The position numbers were made by a program, and so were the translations under genes. Under the pieces are notes generated by a model. That model saw only the letters and a program-made list of their open reading frames with translations, was not told the origin of the DNA and did no database searches. A DNA stretch of 64,000 nt from Asanoa hainanensis (lineage in GTDB: Bacteria > Actinomycetota > Actinomycetes > Mycobacteriales > Micromonosporaceae), in the NCBI RefSeq assembly GCF_900188485.1, contig NZ_FZPH01000020.1, positions 1-64,000 of the forward strand, read 5' to 3'. Below are positions 42,178 to 48,871 of this stretch, in pieces (the stretch's first letter is position 1; each line of letters opens with the position of its first letter).

Positions 42178-42657
42178 ATGCCTTCCGAGGTCGAAAAGGC
42201 GTGGGTAGCGGGTATTCTCGACGGCGACGGGTGCGTCACTCTCCATGGGTACGCAGCGAGCAAGGCTTATCGAAAACCACTCATCGTGGTCGACAGCACC
42301 GATATCGAGATCCTTCAGGAGCTAAGTCGCCTCTATGGTGGCGGACTCGTCGTCAAGAAAAAGGCCAAGGATCACCATCTTCAGGCGTGGACCTGGCGCC
42401 TCTACGGCAGCGACAAGGTTCTTGCGCTGATTGCCGACGTGCTGCCGTACATGCGATGCGCAGTCAAGGTCGACAGGGCGACGTTGCTCGCCAACGAGTA
42501 CAAGCACGTGACGCGTCGAAACGGCTACTACACTCCCGATGCCCGCGCTCGAAAGGAAGCGTTCGAGGCACGTTTCATGGCGATCGGCGCTGGCCGGGGA
42601 AGTCAACGGCGGCGGGCATTCGCGGAGGAGGGCGGGGTCGAACCGCCACAGGTCTGA
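42178..42657 (+). CDS. Single-motif LAGLIDADG homing endonuclease
   Basis: 159 residues from ATG 42178 (GTG 42172 possible). The motif AWVAGILDGDGCVTL at residues 8-22 is a LAGLIDADG block with its two catalytic acidic residues; one motif means it would work as a homodimer. EILQELSRLYGGGLVVKKK and WRLYGSDKVLALIADVLPYM follow the family pattern. It is on the strand opposite the tRNAs, has lower GC than its surroundings, and its 3' end runs 35 bases into the tRNA-Ser(CGA) gene. It is not inside an intron I can see, so it is a free-standing endonuclease, probably acquired. Confidence 0.85.
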   Translation: MPSEVEKAWVAGILDGDGCVTLHGYAASKAYRKPLIVVDSTDIEILQELSRLYGGGLVVKKKAKDHHLQAWTWRLYGSDKVLALIADVLPYMRCAVKVDRATLLANEYKHVTRRNGYYTPDARARKEAFEARFMAIGAGRGSQRRRAFAEEGGVEPPQV

Positions 42658-42709
42658 CCTCAACCGTTTTCGAGACGGTGGCCGGCGCCATCTGTCGGCT
42701 GGCTCCTCC
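42623..42709 (-). tRNA. tRNA-Ser (CGA)
   Basis: Acceptor GGAGGAG/CTCCTCC, anticodon stem ACCGT/ACGGT and loop CTCGAAA, long class II variable arm, T-arm GGCGG-TTCGACC-CCGCC. Discriminator G; no encoded CCA. The 3' 35 bases are also the end of the endonuclease gene on the other strand. Confidence 0.9.
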
Positions 42710-42710
42710 T

Positions 42711-42787
42711 TGGTCGGGCTGGCCGGATTTGAACCGACGACCTCTGCTTCCCGAAAGCAGCGCGCTACCAAACTGCGCCACAGCCCG
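42711..42787 (-). tRNA. tRNA-Pro (CGG)
   Basis: Acceptor CGGGCTG/CAGCCCG, D-arm GGCGCAGTTTGGTAGCGC, anticodon stem CTGCT/AGCAG and loop TTCGGGA, T-loop TTCAAAT, encoded ACCA. Confidence 0.92.
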
Positions 42788-42792
42788 TTGTG

Positions 42793-42866
42793 TGCCCGCG
42801 GCAGGACTCGAACCTGCTGCCTCCGGCTTCGTAGGCCGGCGCTCTCTCCAGATGAGCTACGTGGGC
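42793..42866 (-). tRNA. tRNA-Arg (ACG)
   Basis: Acceptor GCCCACG/CGCGGGC with one A-C mismatch, D-arm GCTCATCTGGAGAGAGC, anticodon stem CCGGC/GCCGG and loop CTACGAA, T-arm GCAGG-TTCGAGT-CCTGC. Discriminator A; no encoded CCA. The A34 would need TadA editing to read CGN. Confidence 0.88.
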
Positions 42867-42876
42867 GTGTTACCCG

Positions 42877-42950
42877 TACCCGCCAAGGGATTCGAACCCC
42901 TACCCTCCTGGTCCTGAACCAGGCGCCTCTGCCAATTGGGCTACGCGGGC
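42877..42950 (-). tRNA. tRNA with Leu anticodon CAG but a class I body
   Basis: Acceptor GCCCGCG/GGCGGGT (first pair G-U, last pair G-G), D-arm GCCCAATTGGCAGAGGC, anticodon stem CCTGG/CCAGG and loop TTCAGGA giving CAG, a variable loop of only five bases and T-arm AGGGG-TTCGAAT-CCCTT. Bacterial tRNA-Leu normally has a long variable arm. No encoded CCA. Confidence 0.8.
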
Positions 42951-42955
42951 ATTGA

Positions 42956-42981
42956 CGTACACGAGCGTTCGAGCGTGTACG
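42956..42981. repeat. Inverted repeat upstream of the secreted-protein gene
   Basis: CGTACACG (42956-42963) and CGTGTACG (42974-42981) form perfect 8-base arms around 10 bases, followed by related GTTCGAG-type repeats to about 43005. The 135-base gap separates tRNA-Leu from tRNA-Ala and holds the plus-strand gene's promoter, so it may be an operator. Confidence 0.35.
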
Positions 42982-43085
42982 AAGATGTTCGAGAGTGTTC
43001 GTGCACTGTGGACTTCATCGAACCCCGGGCTCGACCATCGTCGATGACGGCCAGGCGGGTCGTCATTTTCAGGGGGTGGTCGAGC

Positions 43086-43511
43086 ATGAAGGGCAACAGA
43101 TCGGTCGTACGGTGGACCGGCCGCACGTTGCTGGCGCTGGCGTTGGCCGCCGGCGGCCTCGTCGTCGCGCCCGGTGCGGCTTTTGCCGACTGGGCTTACA
43201 ACGCGACGTCGACCAAGAGCTCCAAGGGCGGCTACGCGTCGGCTTACTACACCGGCGTCGGGAACTACTACCCGGAGCTCACCGTGTGTGACCTCGGCCC
43301 GGCGGACGGACTGCGGGCGCGGGTCGAGTTCTGGTACGGCGGACAAGGAATCAACCTCGAGGCCACGGGTGGCAGCGGCAGCTGCGTGACCGTCGACTAC
43401 CCGCTCAGCCGCGGCACCCACTTCACCATGAAGGCCTGCTTGCGCAACGGGTCGGTACCGAACAGCCAGCCGACGAACTGCGGGACCCTCAGGCAAGGTG
43501 TGGTGCCGTAA
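43086..43511 (+). CDS. Small secreted Cys-containing protein of unknown function
   Basis: 141 residues. A Sec signal peptide is clear: basic MKGNRSVVRWTGR, hydrophobic TLLALALAAGGLVVAPG, cleavage after GAAFA before DWAYN. The mature ~107 residues are Gly/Tyr-rich with four Cys (TVCDLG, GSCVTV, KACLRNG, TNCGTL), enough for two disulphides, and a beta-rich pattern. I do not recognise the family. It lies in the middle of the tRNA array on the opposite strand and ends at a strong terminator. Its ATG at 43086 is preceded by GGGGGTGG. Confidence 0.8.
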   Translation: MKGNRSVVRWTGRTLLALALAAGGLVVAPGAAFADWAYNATSTKSSKGGYASAYYTGVGNYYPELTVCDLGPADGLRARVEFWYGGQGINLEATGGSGSCVTVDYPLSRGTHFTMKACLRNGSVPNSQPTNCGTLRQGVVP

Positions 43512-43528
43512 CCGCACCTCTTTCCGGA

Positions 43529-43559
43529 GGCCGGGCCGCCGGCGAAGGGCGGCCCGGCC
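43529..43559. terminator. Terminator of the secreted-protein gene
   Basis: Perfect 12-base arms GGCCGGGCCGCC / GGCGGCCCGGCC with a 7-base loop, 17 bases after the stop at 43511. It also lies just past the 3' end of tRNA-Ala, so it could affect the array transcript. Confidence 0.8.
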
Positions 43560-43563
43560 CACG

Positions 43564-43632
43564 TGGAGTGACGCGGTATCGAACCGCGCACGCGAAGCTT
43601 GCAAGGCAACGCTGTGCACCTGCACCCACCCC
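43564..43632 (-). tRNA. tRNA-Ala (TGC), degenerate
   Basis: Only 69 bases. Acceptor GGGGTGG/TCACTCC pairs with two wobbles. The D-arm GTGC-AGGT-GCAC has a four-base loop without the normal GG. The anticodon stem GTTGC/GCTTC has two T-T mismatches around loop CTTGCAA. T-arm CGCGG-TTCGATA-CCGCG is good. Doubtful function. Confidence 0.6.
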
Positions 43633-43641
43633 AGACACAAG

Positions 43642-43715
43642 AGCCGCCACCCGGGTTCGAACCGGGGACCTCCGCTTTACGAGAGCGGCGCTGCTACCAA
43701 CTGAGCTACGGCGGC
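43642..43715 (-). tRNA. tRNA-Thr (CGT)
   Basis: Acceptor GCCGCCG/TGGCGGC, anticodon stem CCGCT/AGCGG and loop CTCGTAA, T-arm CCCGG-TTCGAAC-CCGGG. Discriminator T; no encoded CCA. Confidence 0.9.
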
Positions 43716-43731
43716 AAGCACGAGGGCAAAG

Positions 43732-43804
43732 CTGGGAGCCCAGGATTCGAACCTGGACGAGCTGCTTCAGAGGCAACCATGCTGCCGGGTTACATCAGCT
43801 CCCA
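43732..43804 (-). tRNA. tRNA-Gln (CTG)
   Basis: Acceptor TGGGAGC/GCTCCCA (T1-A72, as in bacterial Gln), anticodon stem GTTGC/GCAGC and loop CTCTGAA, T-arm CCAGG-TTCGAAT-CCTGG. The D-arm is weak (three-base stem). No encoded CCA. Confidence 0.85.
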
Positions 43805-43808
43805 TGGT

Positions 43809-43838
43809 GCGGCCGGCGGCGGGAGCTCCGCCGGCCGC
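43809..43838. terminator. Terminator of the HNH gene
   Basis: Perfect 11-base arms GCGGCCGGCGG / CCGCCGGCCGC with an 8-base loop, 2 bases past the minus-strand stop at 43841. It separates the HNH gene from the tRNA-Gln end of the array. Confidence 0.8.
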
Positions 43839-43840
43839 GG

Positions 43841-44281
43841 TCAGCGCCGGGTGAGTGACGCCCACGACGGGGTCGCCGGCTCGGACCGCAGCGTCATCCC
43901 GGCTTCGGCCGGGGTGCGGTCGCCCTTGCGCTGGTTGCAGCCTTCACAGGCCGCGATGGTGTTGGACCAGGTGTTCCGGCCGCCGCGCGAGCGGGGCAGG
44001 ACGTGGTCGACGGTGCTCGCGTGCCCGCCGCAGTAGCCGCAGGCCCGGCCGTCGCGGACCAGCACGCCGGAGCGGGACCAGGTCGGCACGGCCGTGTAGC
44101 GCCAGCGGGTGACCACATAGCGCACGAGCCGCACGACCGTCGGCACCGGGTAGACGCCGATCAGGCTGTCGGGCCGCGACTCGTGGACCTCGGCGACCTG
44201 GCGGACCAGCATCCGCACGGCGTGCCTGAGACTGACCCGGTGGAGCGGGCCGAGGTCGGCGTTGATGACCAGCACGTCCAC
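43841..44281 (-). CDS. HNH endonuclease inside the tRNA array
   Basis: 146 residues. The C-terminal half is a canonical HNH domain: LVRDGRACGYCGG, STVDHVLPRSRGGRNTWSN and CEGCNQRKGDRTP, giving the zinc Cys pairs and the catalytic His/Asn/His. The N-terminal VLVINADLGPLHRVSLRHA block is common in small actinobacterial HNH proteins. The GTG at 44281 has a strong AAAGGAGG 5-6 bases upstream. It is on the same strand as the tRNAs, between tRNA-Gly and tRNA-Gln. It could be a chromosomal HNH gene or a mobile endonuclease. Confidence 0.9.
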   Translation of the reverse strand: MDVLVINADLGPLHRVSLRHAVRMLVRQVAEVHESRPDSLIGVYPVPTVVRLVRYVVTRWRYTAVPTWSRSGVLVRDGRACGYCGGHASTVDHVLPRSRGGRNTWSNTIAACEGCNQRKGDRTPAEAGMTLRSEPATPSWASLTRR

Positions 44282-44319
44282 CGGATCCTCCTTTCATATG
44301 CGAGAACCAACAAACAAAG

Positions 44320-44392
44320 AGCGGATGACCGGGATCGAACCGGCGACCTGCACCTTGGCAAGGTGCCGCGCTACCAACTGCGCTACATCCGC
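44320..44392 (-). tRNA. tRNA-Gly (GCC)
   Basis: Acceptor GCGGATG/CATCCGC, D-arm GCGCAGTTGGTAGCGC, anticodon stem GCACC/GGTGC and loop TTGCCAA, T-arm GCCGG-TTCGATC-CCGGT. Discriminator T; no encoded CCA. Confidence 0.92.
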
Positions 44393-44433
44393 ATGCGAAA
44401 CAACGTGGAATCGCTTCCTGAGTGAGCGATTTG

Positions 44434-44507
44434 TGGGCCGTAGGGGGCTCGAACCCCTGATCTTCGCGCTGAGAACGCGACGAGCTAGCCAGCTGCTCCA
44501 ACGGCCC
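44434..44507 (-). tRNA. tRNA-Glu (CTC)
   Basis: Acceptor GGGCCGT/ACGGCCC, D-arm GAGCAGCTGGCTAGCTC, anticodon stem TCGCG/CGCGA and loop TTCTCAG, T-arm AGGGG-TTCGAGC-CCCCT. Discriminator A; no encoded CCA. Confidence 0.88.
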
Positions 44508-44574
44508 GAAATGCCATCCACTGTGGAATTTTCAAATCACAAACCCAACCGTGCCCATGGGTACGGTAGGAAAG

Positions 44575-44647
44575 CAGGGGCGACAGGACTCGAACCTGCA
44601 ACAACCGGATTTGGAGGCCGGTGCGCTACCAGTTGCGCCACGCCCCT
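44575..44647 (-). tRNA. tRNA-Trp (CCA), first gene of the array
   Basis: Acceptor AGGGGCG/CGCCCCT, D-arm GGCGCAACTGGTAGCGC, anticodon loop CTCCAAA with one C-T mismatch at the top of the stem, T-arm GCAGG-TTCGAGT-CCTGT. Discriminator G; no encoded CCA. Confidence 0.9.
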
Positions 44648-44661
44648 ATGGATAAACGAAA

Positions 44662-44693
44662 ACGCCGCCCGGTCCCTTGCGGGTGGGCGGCGT
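44662..44693 (-). terminator. Hairpin with T-run between the 43-residue frame and the tRNA array
   Basis: Perfect 9-base arms ACGCCGCCC / GGGCGGCGT. On the minus strand the right arm is followed by TTTTCG, the best T-run of any hairpin in the window. It ends the small frame's transcript or could attenuate read-through into the array. Confidence 0.7.
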
Positions 44694-44712
44694 CAGCGCT
44701 TGGTGAAGAGCG

Positions 44713-44844
44713 CTACGTCAGCCACCGACCCGCATAGGCCGAGTGCTCGCTGAGCTTCAGGTGATCGGATAGCCCGGTGTTGGGCATGGCCGCGATGCCG
44801 CGCGGCGTGTGCCACTGCGGTCGCGAAACTCGCTGCCTCAACAT
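44713..44844 (-). CDS. 43-residue small protein preceding the tRNA array
   Basis: Reads MLRQRVSRPQWHTPRGIAAM, then PNTGLSDHLKLSEHSAYAGR and ends WLT. An SD (GAGGAGA) lies 6-8 bases before the ATG, unusually good for this window. It is basic at the N-terminus with two Trp and no membrane segment. It precedes a hairpin-T-run and the tRNA array on the same strand, so it could be a leader peptide or an independent small protein. I do not recognise a family. Confidence 0.55.
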   Translation of the reverse strand: MLRQRVSRPQWHTPRGIAAMPNTGLSDHLKLSEHSAYAGRWLT

Positions 44845-44922
44845 CTCGGTTTCTCCTCGTTCGTCGTTGTCTGTATCAAAGGTAGAGCGCGTGATCCGCC
44901 AAGGGCAACAGAATAACGAGGA

Positions 44923-47265
44923 TCATTCGTTGTGGAGTACGGAGGCGATGGTCAACCGGGCCGCACCACGCGCTGGCACCAGGGCTCCGAGCAGCGCGAT
45001 CACCACTCCGGCCAGGCCCAGCAGGGCCAGCGTCGGCGCGTGCCAGACGTCCATCACAGAAAGCGGAAGGGACACCCGGGCGGACTCCGCGGCCAACGGC
45101 ACGACGAAGCGATGGGCCAGCATACCGACCGGGATGCCCAGCACGCCACCGACGACACCGACGAGGGCCATCGACGTCAGCACCATCGCGACCACCTGGC
45201 GCGGCGTCATCCCGATCGACTTGAGCGTGCCGAGGTCGCGGCGCCGCTCGCGGACGTTGAGCACGACCGTGTTGAAGACACCGAGCGCCGCCACGGTGGA
45301 CAGCAGCAGCGACAGCACCGACGAGAAGCTGACGACGGTGACCAGGAAGTCGCTGAGCTGCGCGTTGTTCCACGCGTCGATCGCCGGGTCGGCGGCGGTG
45401 ACCGCCGTGACGTACCTCGCGATGTCCCCGCCCGGCACGAGCTGGACCTGGTAGTAGACGTCCCACGGCGCGACCACCCGGTCCGGCGCCATCGTGGCGA
45501 GCACGCTCCAGTCCACGAACAGGGCGGGCGGCCCCTGCGGACCGTCCATCGTCTCGCCGACGACCGTCAGCACCGCCTGCCCGCCGCCGAGCCGCAGGGT
45601 GATCCGGTCGCCGAGAGCCAGTCCCCGGCCGCGCATGACCTCCGTCGGCACCACGGTCTCCGCCGGCCCGGCCATCCAGCGCCCGGCGGTGAGCTCCGCT
45701 TCGTACCCCATGGCGGAGTAGTCGCCGCGCAAGAAGTTCACGGGCAGCGGCTCGGTCTGCCCGACCGCGGACACGGGGAGGCGGTGGATGGCCGTCACCC
45801 GCGCGGCGTCCGGCAGGCCACGGAGCAGCTCCTCGACCTGCTCGTCGGTGCGGGTGGTGGTGGCCGGCGGCCCCGCGGGCGGCGGCGCGTTGTCGGGCGC
45901 GACGCGGAAGAGACCGTTCGACGGTTGTACGCCGATCTGCCCGGCCGCCGTGTCCTCGATCGTGGAGATCCGCACGAGGGTGTCGGCGAGCCCGGTCGCG
46001 AAGGTCACGGTGGTCACGCCGAGCAGGACGGCCGCGACGGTGAACGCGGTGCGGCCGGGCCGGGCGAACGGCAGTCCGAGCCCGAGGGAGACCGAGCGGG
46101 GCAGCCGTACCCCGGCGAGCCGGTGTTGGATCCGCGTGCCACGTCCCTGCCGGGGCGCGCTGCCTGCGCTGATGGCCTCGGCCGCCGAGAGGCGGTGCGC
46201 GCGGACGGCCGGCACGAGCGCGGCGAGCACCACCGTGGCGGGCACCCCGACGAGCCCGGCGAGCCAGATCCACGGTCCGACACCGATGCCGACGTCGAGC
46301 CCGAGCCCCTCGAAACCTTCCGACAGCAGCGGTTGGGCGGCCAGTGAGCCGGCGACGCTGCCGAGGACGCAGCCGACGACGGCCGGCACCGACACCATCA
46401 TCAGGTAGACGGCGACGACCTGGCGGGGCGTGAAGCCGAGTGCCTTGAGGATGCCGATGTGGCGGTAGCCGGAGACGACCGCGCCACTGACCACGTTGCC
46501 GACGATCACGACACCGACGACCAGTCCGAGTACGCCGAAGGTGGCGAGGAACGGCACGTACACGCCGACGTCCGCGGAGATCTGCTCCTTGACCACGAGG
46601 TAGGTCTGCGAAGCGGTCAGTGGCAGCCCGGCGGTGGCGGTGGCGAGCGAGGCCTCGACGGCCGCCTCGGTCGACACGTCGCCGGTGAACCGGTAGAGCA
46701 TCTGCGTCGCGGTGGGTCGCAGCGCGGCGACCTGCGCGGGAGTGACCCAGGCGTCGGCCGACCCGACCAGGCTGTGCGCCAGGCCGACGATCGTGAACGG
46801 ATGCCCGCCCAGGGTCACCGAGGTCGACCGGGGCGGCATCCGGTCCAGGTCGTGGACCGGCTCGTTGAGGACGATCTCGCCCGGTGCGGACGGCCAGCGC
46901 CCCTGCCAGAGGTCGAGCTTGTCCACCGGGCCGCCGGGATCGGCCCGGCCGACGACGGTCAGCGGACCCTGCGGCCCGAACCGGACGCTGTCGGTGGACT
47001 CGAGCTCGACCTGGCCGAACGGCCCCGCCGCCGCGGCCACGCCGGGTCCCTGCGAAGGAGGGCTGGCAGCCGGATCGAACAGCGCGACGGCGTGCGGCCC
47101 GGCCTGCCGGGCGAAGGCCTTGTCGAACGGCGCCGACGTCGCCGCCAGCAGGGCCAACGCGACCACGATCGTGGTGGTCGACAGCAACACCACGAGCCCG
47201 ATAACGAACGTCTGCATCCTGCGCCGCCGCACCGCCGCGCGCGCGGCCCTCCACACGGAACTCAT
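44923..47265 (-). CDS. FtsX-like ABC exporter permease
   Basis: 780 residues. Two copies of the FtsX/MacB-type unit: hydrophobic segments near the N-terminus (TFVIGLVVLLSTTTIVVALAL), the middle (ATFGVLGLVVGVVIVGNVVSG) and the C-terminus, with periplasmic-type domains between. Conserved cytoplasmic loops GYRHIGILKALGFTPRQVVA and ERRRDLGTLKSIGMTPRQVVA are the family coupling sites. It exports lipids, peptides or antibiotics, or transmits signals. The ATG at 47265 overlaps the ATPase stop (ATGA), so the pair is coupled. It is probably controlled by the divergent two-component system. Confidence 0.92.
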   Translation of the reverse strand: MSSVWRAARAAVRRRRMQTFVIGLVVLLSTTTIVVALALLAATSAPFDKAFARQAGPHAVALFDPAASPPSQGPGVAAAAGPFGQVELESTDSVRFGPQGPLTVVGRADPGGPVDKLDLWQGRWPSAPGEIVLNEPVHDLDRMPPRSTSVTLGGHPFTIVGLAHSLVGSADAWVTPAQVAALRPTATQMLYRFTGDVSTEAAVEASLATATAGLPLTASQTYLVVKEQISADVGVYVPFLATFGVLGLVVGVVIVGNVVSGAVVSGYRHIGILKALGFTPRQVVAVYLMMVSVPAVVGCVLGSVAGSLAAQPLLSEGFEGLGLDVGIGVGPWIWLAGLVGVPATVVLAALVPAVRAHRLSAAEAISAGSAPRQGRGTRIQHRLAGVRLPRSVSLGLGLPFARPGRTAFTVAAVLLGVTTVTFATGLADTLVRISTIEDTAAGQIGVQPSNGLFRVAPDNAPPPAGPPATTTRTDEQVEELLRGLPDAARVTAIHRLPVSAVGQTEPLPVNFLRGDYSAMGYEAELTAGRWMAGPAETVVPTEVMRGRGLALGDRITLRLGGGQAVLTVVGETMDGPQGPPALFVDWSVLATMAPDRVVAPWDVYYQVQLVPGGDIARYVTAVTAADPAIDAWNNAQLSDFLVTVVSFSSVLSLLLSTVAALGVFNTVVLNVRERRRDLGTLKSIGMTPRQVVAMVLTSMALVGVVGGVLGIPVGMLAHRFVVPLAAESARVSLPLSVMDVWHAPTLALLGLAGVVIALLGALVPARGAARLTIASVLHNE

Positions 47266-47945
47266 GCCCGTTCCAGGGTGCGCTCGTGGGTGACGCGGCC
47301 GTCGGCGAGCTCGACGACGCGGCTCGCGCAGCGGGTGGCGAGGCGCTCGTCGTGGGTGACGATCAGCAGGGTCTGGCCGATCTGGTTGAGGTCCAGCAGC
47401 AGGTCCATCACCTGCTCGCCGGCGCGGCTGTCGAGGGCGCCGGTCGGTTCGTCGGCGAGCAGCAGCGCCGGCCGGTTCATCAGGGCGCGGGCCACCGCCA
47501 CCCGTTGGCGCTCGCCGCCGCTGAGCGCCGCCGGATAGACGTTGCGGCGGTCGGCGATGCCGAGCTCGTCGAGCAGCTCCAGGGCCCGCTGCCGGGCCAC
47601 GCCGACCCGGCTGCCGGTGAGCTGGGCGGCCAGCGCGACGTTGTCGAGCGCCGGCAGGTCGTCGAGGAGGTTGAAGAACTGGAAGATCATGCCGATCCGG
47701 TGTCGGCGGAACAGGGCCAGCTTCGTCTCGTTGAGCCGGCCGAGCTCCTCGTCGTGGACGCGGACGGAGCCGGACGTCGGGCGGTCCAGGCCGGCGATCA
47801 TGTTGAGCATGGTGGACTTGCCACACCCCGAGGGGCCCATCACCGCCACCGCCTCGCCGGCCGACACCGACAGCGACACCCCGTCCAGCGCGGTCGTGTC
47901 TCCGTACTCTTTGCGGACGTTCTCCAACCGCACGACTGTGGTCAT
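47262..47945 (-). CDS. ABC transporter ATP-binding protein, LolD/MacB type
   Basis: 227 residues. Walker A GPSGCGKS near residue 40, Q-loop FQFFNLLDDL, signature LSGGERQRVAVA, Walker B LLLADEPTGALD and switch His in IVTHDER. Residue patterns match ATPases paired with FtsX-like permeases. ATG 47945 begins MTTVVRLENVRKEYG. It is the first gene of the exporter operon, 137 bases from the divergent histidine kinase start. Confidence 0.95.
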   Translation of the reverse strand: MTTVVRLENVRKEYGDTTALDGVSLSVSAGEAVAVMGPSGCGKSTMLNMIAGLDRPTSGSVRVHDEELGRLNETKLALFRRHRIGMIFQFFNLLDDLPALDNVALAAQLTGSRVGVARQRALELLDELGIADRRNVYPAALSGGERQRVAVARALMNRPALLLADEPTGALDSRAGEQVMDLLLDLNQIGQTLLIVTHDERLATRCASRVVELADGRVTHERTLERA

Positions 47946-48082
47946 GGCAGCAAGGTAGCCAGCACGAGGCCCGCAGAGCGTCGGCCACGGGATGCAACCC
48001 AGGACCACCGTCATCCCCGGGATGTAGGCGGCTGGACCTCGCGGATGACGCGACCAGGCCCGCCGTCTGCCATCGTGGACCC

Positions 48083-48871
48083 GTGGGTTGGCTGGTCGCT
48101 GTGCTCGCGGGCGGGATCGCCGCGGGCCTGGGTGTGGCGTGGCTGCGCGCCCGCCGCCGGCACCGAAGCGCCCTGGAGGAACGGGGCTGGCTGCTCGAAC
48201 GCGAGCGGGAGAGCGCGGCCCGGGCGGCCGTCGAGGAGGAGCGCGCCCGGATCGCGCGAGAGCTGCACGACATCGTCAGCCACAACGTGAGCCTGATGAT
48301 CGTGCAGGCGACCGCCGCCCGCGAGGTGCTGACGACGCTGCCCGACGACGCCGGGGCGGCGCTGGAAGCGGTCGAGACCGCCGGCCGCACCACGATGACG
48401 GAGCTGCGGCATCTGCTCGGACTGCTGGCACCGGCCGCGGACGGTGCGGAGGAGGACGCACCGCAGCCAAGCCTGAGCCGGCTCAGCCCGCTGGTCGACC
48501 GGATCGCGTTCGCGGGCCTGCCGGTGGAGGTGCGGATCGCAGGCGAGCCACGACCGCTGCCGTCGGGTGTCGACGTCACCGCGTACCGGATCGTGCAGGA
48601 GGCGTTGACCAACGCGCTCAAGCACGGCGCGGCCGGCAAGGCCGAGGTGACCGTCCGGTACGCCGAGCGTTCGCTGCGCGTCGAGGTGCTGACCAGCGGC
48701 CCGAGCGTGCTGACCGGTGCCGGGCCCGCGCCGGCCGACCCGAACGGCGCCGGGCGCGGGTTGCTGGGCCTCAAACAGCGGGTCGCGGTGTACGGCGGCG
48801 ACCTCGACGCGCGACGAAGGCTCGGTGGCGGCTTCCGGGTGCGGGCGCGCATCCCTGTGGAGGGACCGTGA
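48083..48871 (+). CDS. Sensor histidine kinase, short NarL-partner type
   Basis: 262 residues. One N-terminal membrane helix (residues 2-21) directly precedes the dimerisation helix with the phosphate-accepting His62 in ARELHDIVSHNVSLM. The ATPase part has YRIVQEALTNALKHG and GRGLLGLKQRVAVYGG (N and G boxes). No extracytoplasmic sensor domain exists, so it probably senses through the membrane or through the neighbouring exporter, as in bacitracin-type systems. The GTG start is at 48083. It is coupled to the response regulator by GTGA. Confidence 0.92.
   Translation: MGWLVAVLAGGIAAGLGVAWLRARRRHRSALEERGWLLERERESAARAAVEEERARIARELHDIVSHNVSLMIVQATAAREVLTTLPDDAGAALEAVETAGRTTMTELRHLLGLLAPAADGAEEDAPQPSLSRLSPLVDRIAFAGLPVEVRIAGEPRPLPSGVDVTAYRIVQEALTNALKHGAAGKAEVTVRYAERSLRVEVLTSGPSVLTGAGPAPADPNGAGRGLLGLKQRVAVYGGDLDARRRLGGGFRVRARIPVEGP

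Noticed and set aside
40791-44753. Many short plus-strand frames with peptides like AGFEPA or GFEPPT
   Set aside because: They are the reverse complement of tRNA T-arms (GGTTCGAATCC) and not proteins.
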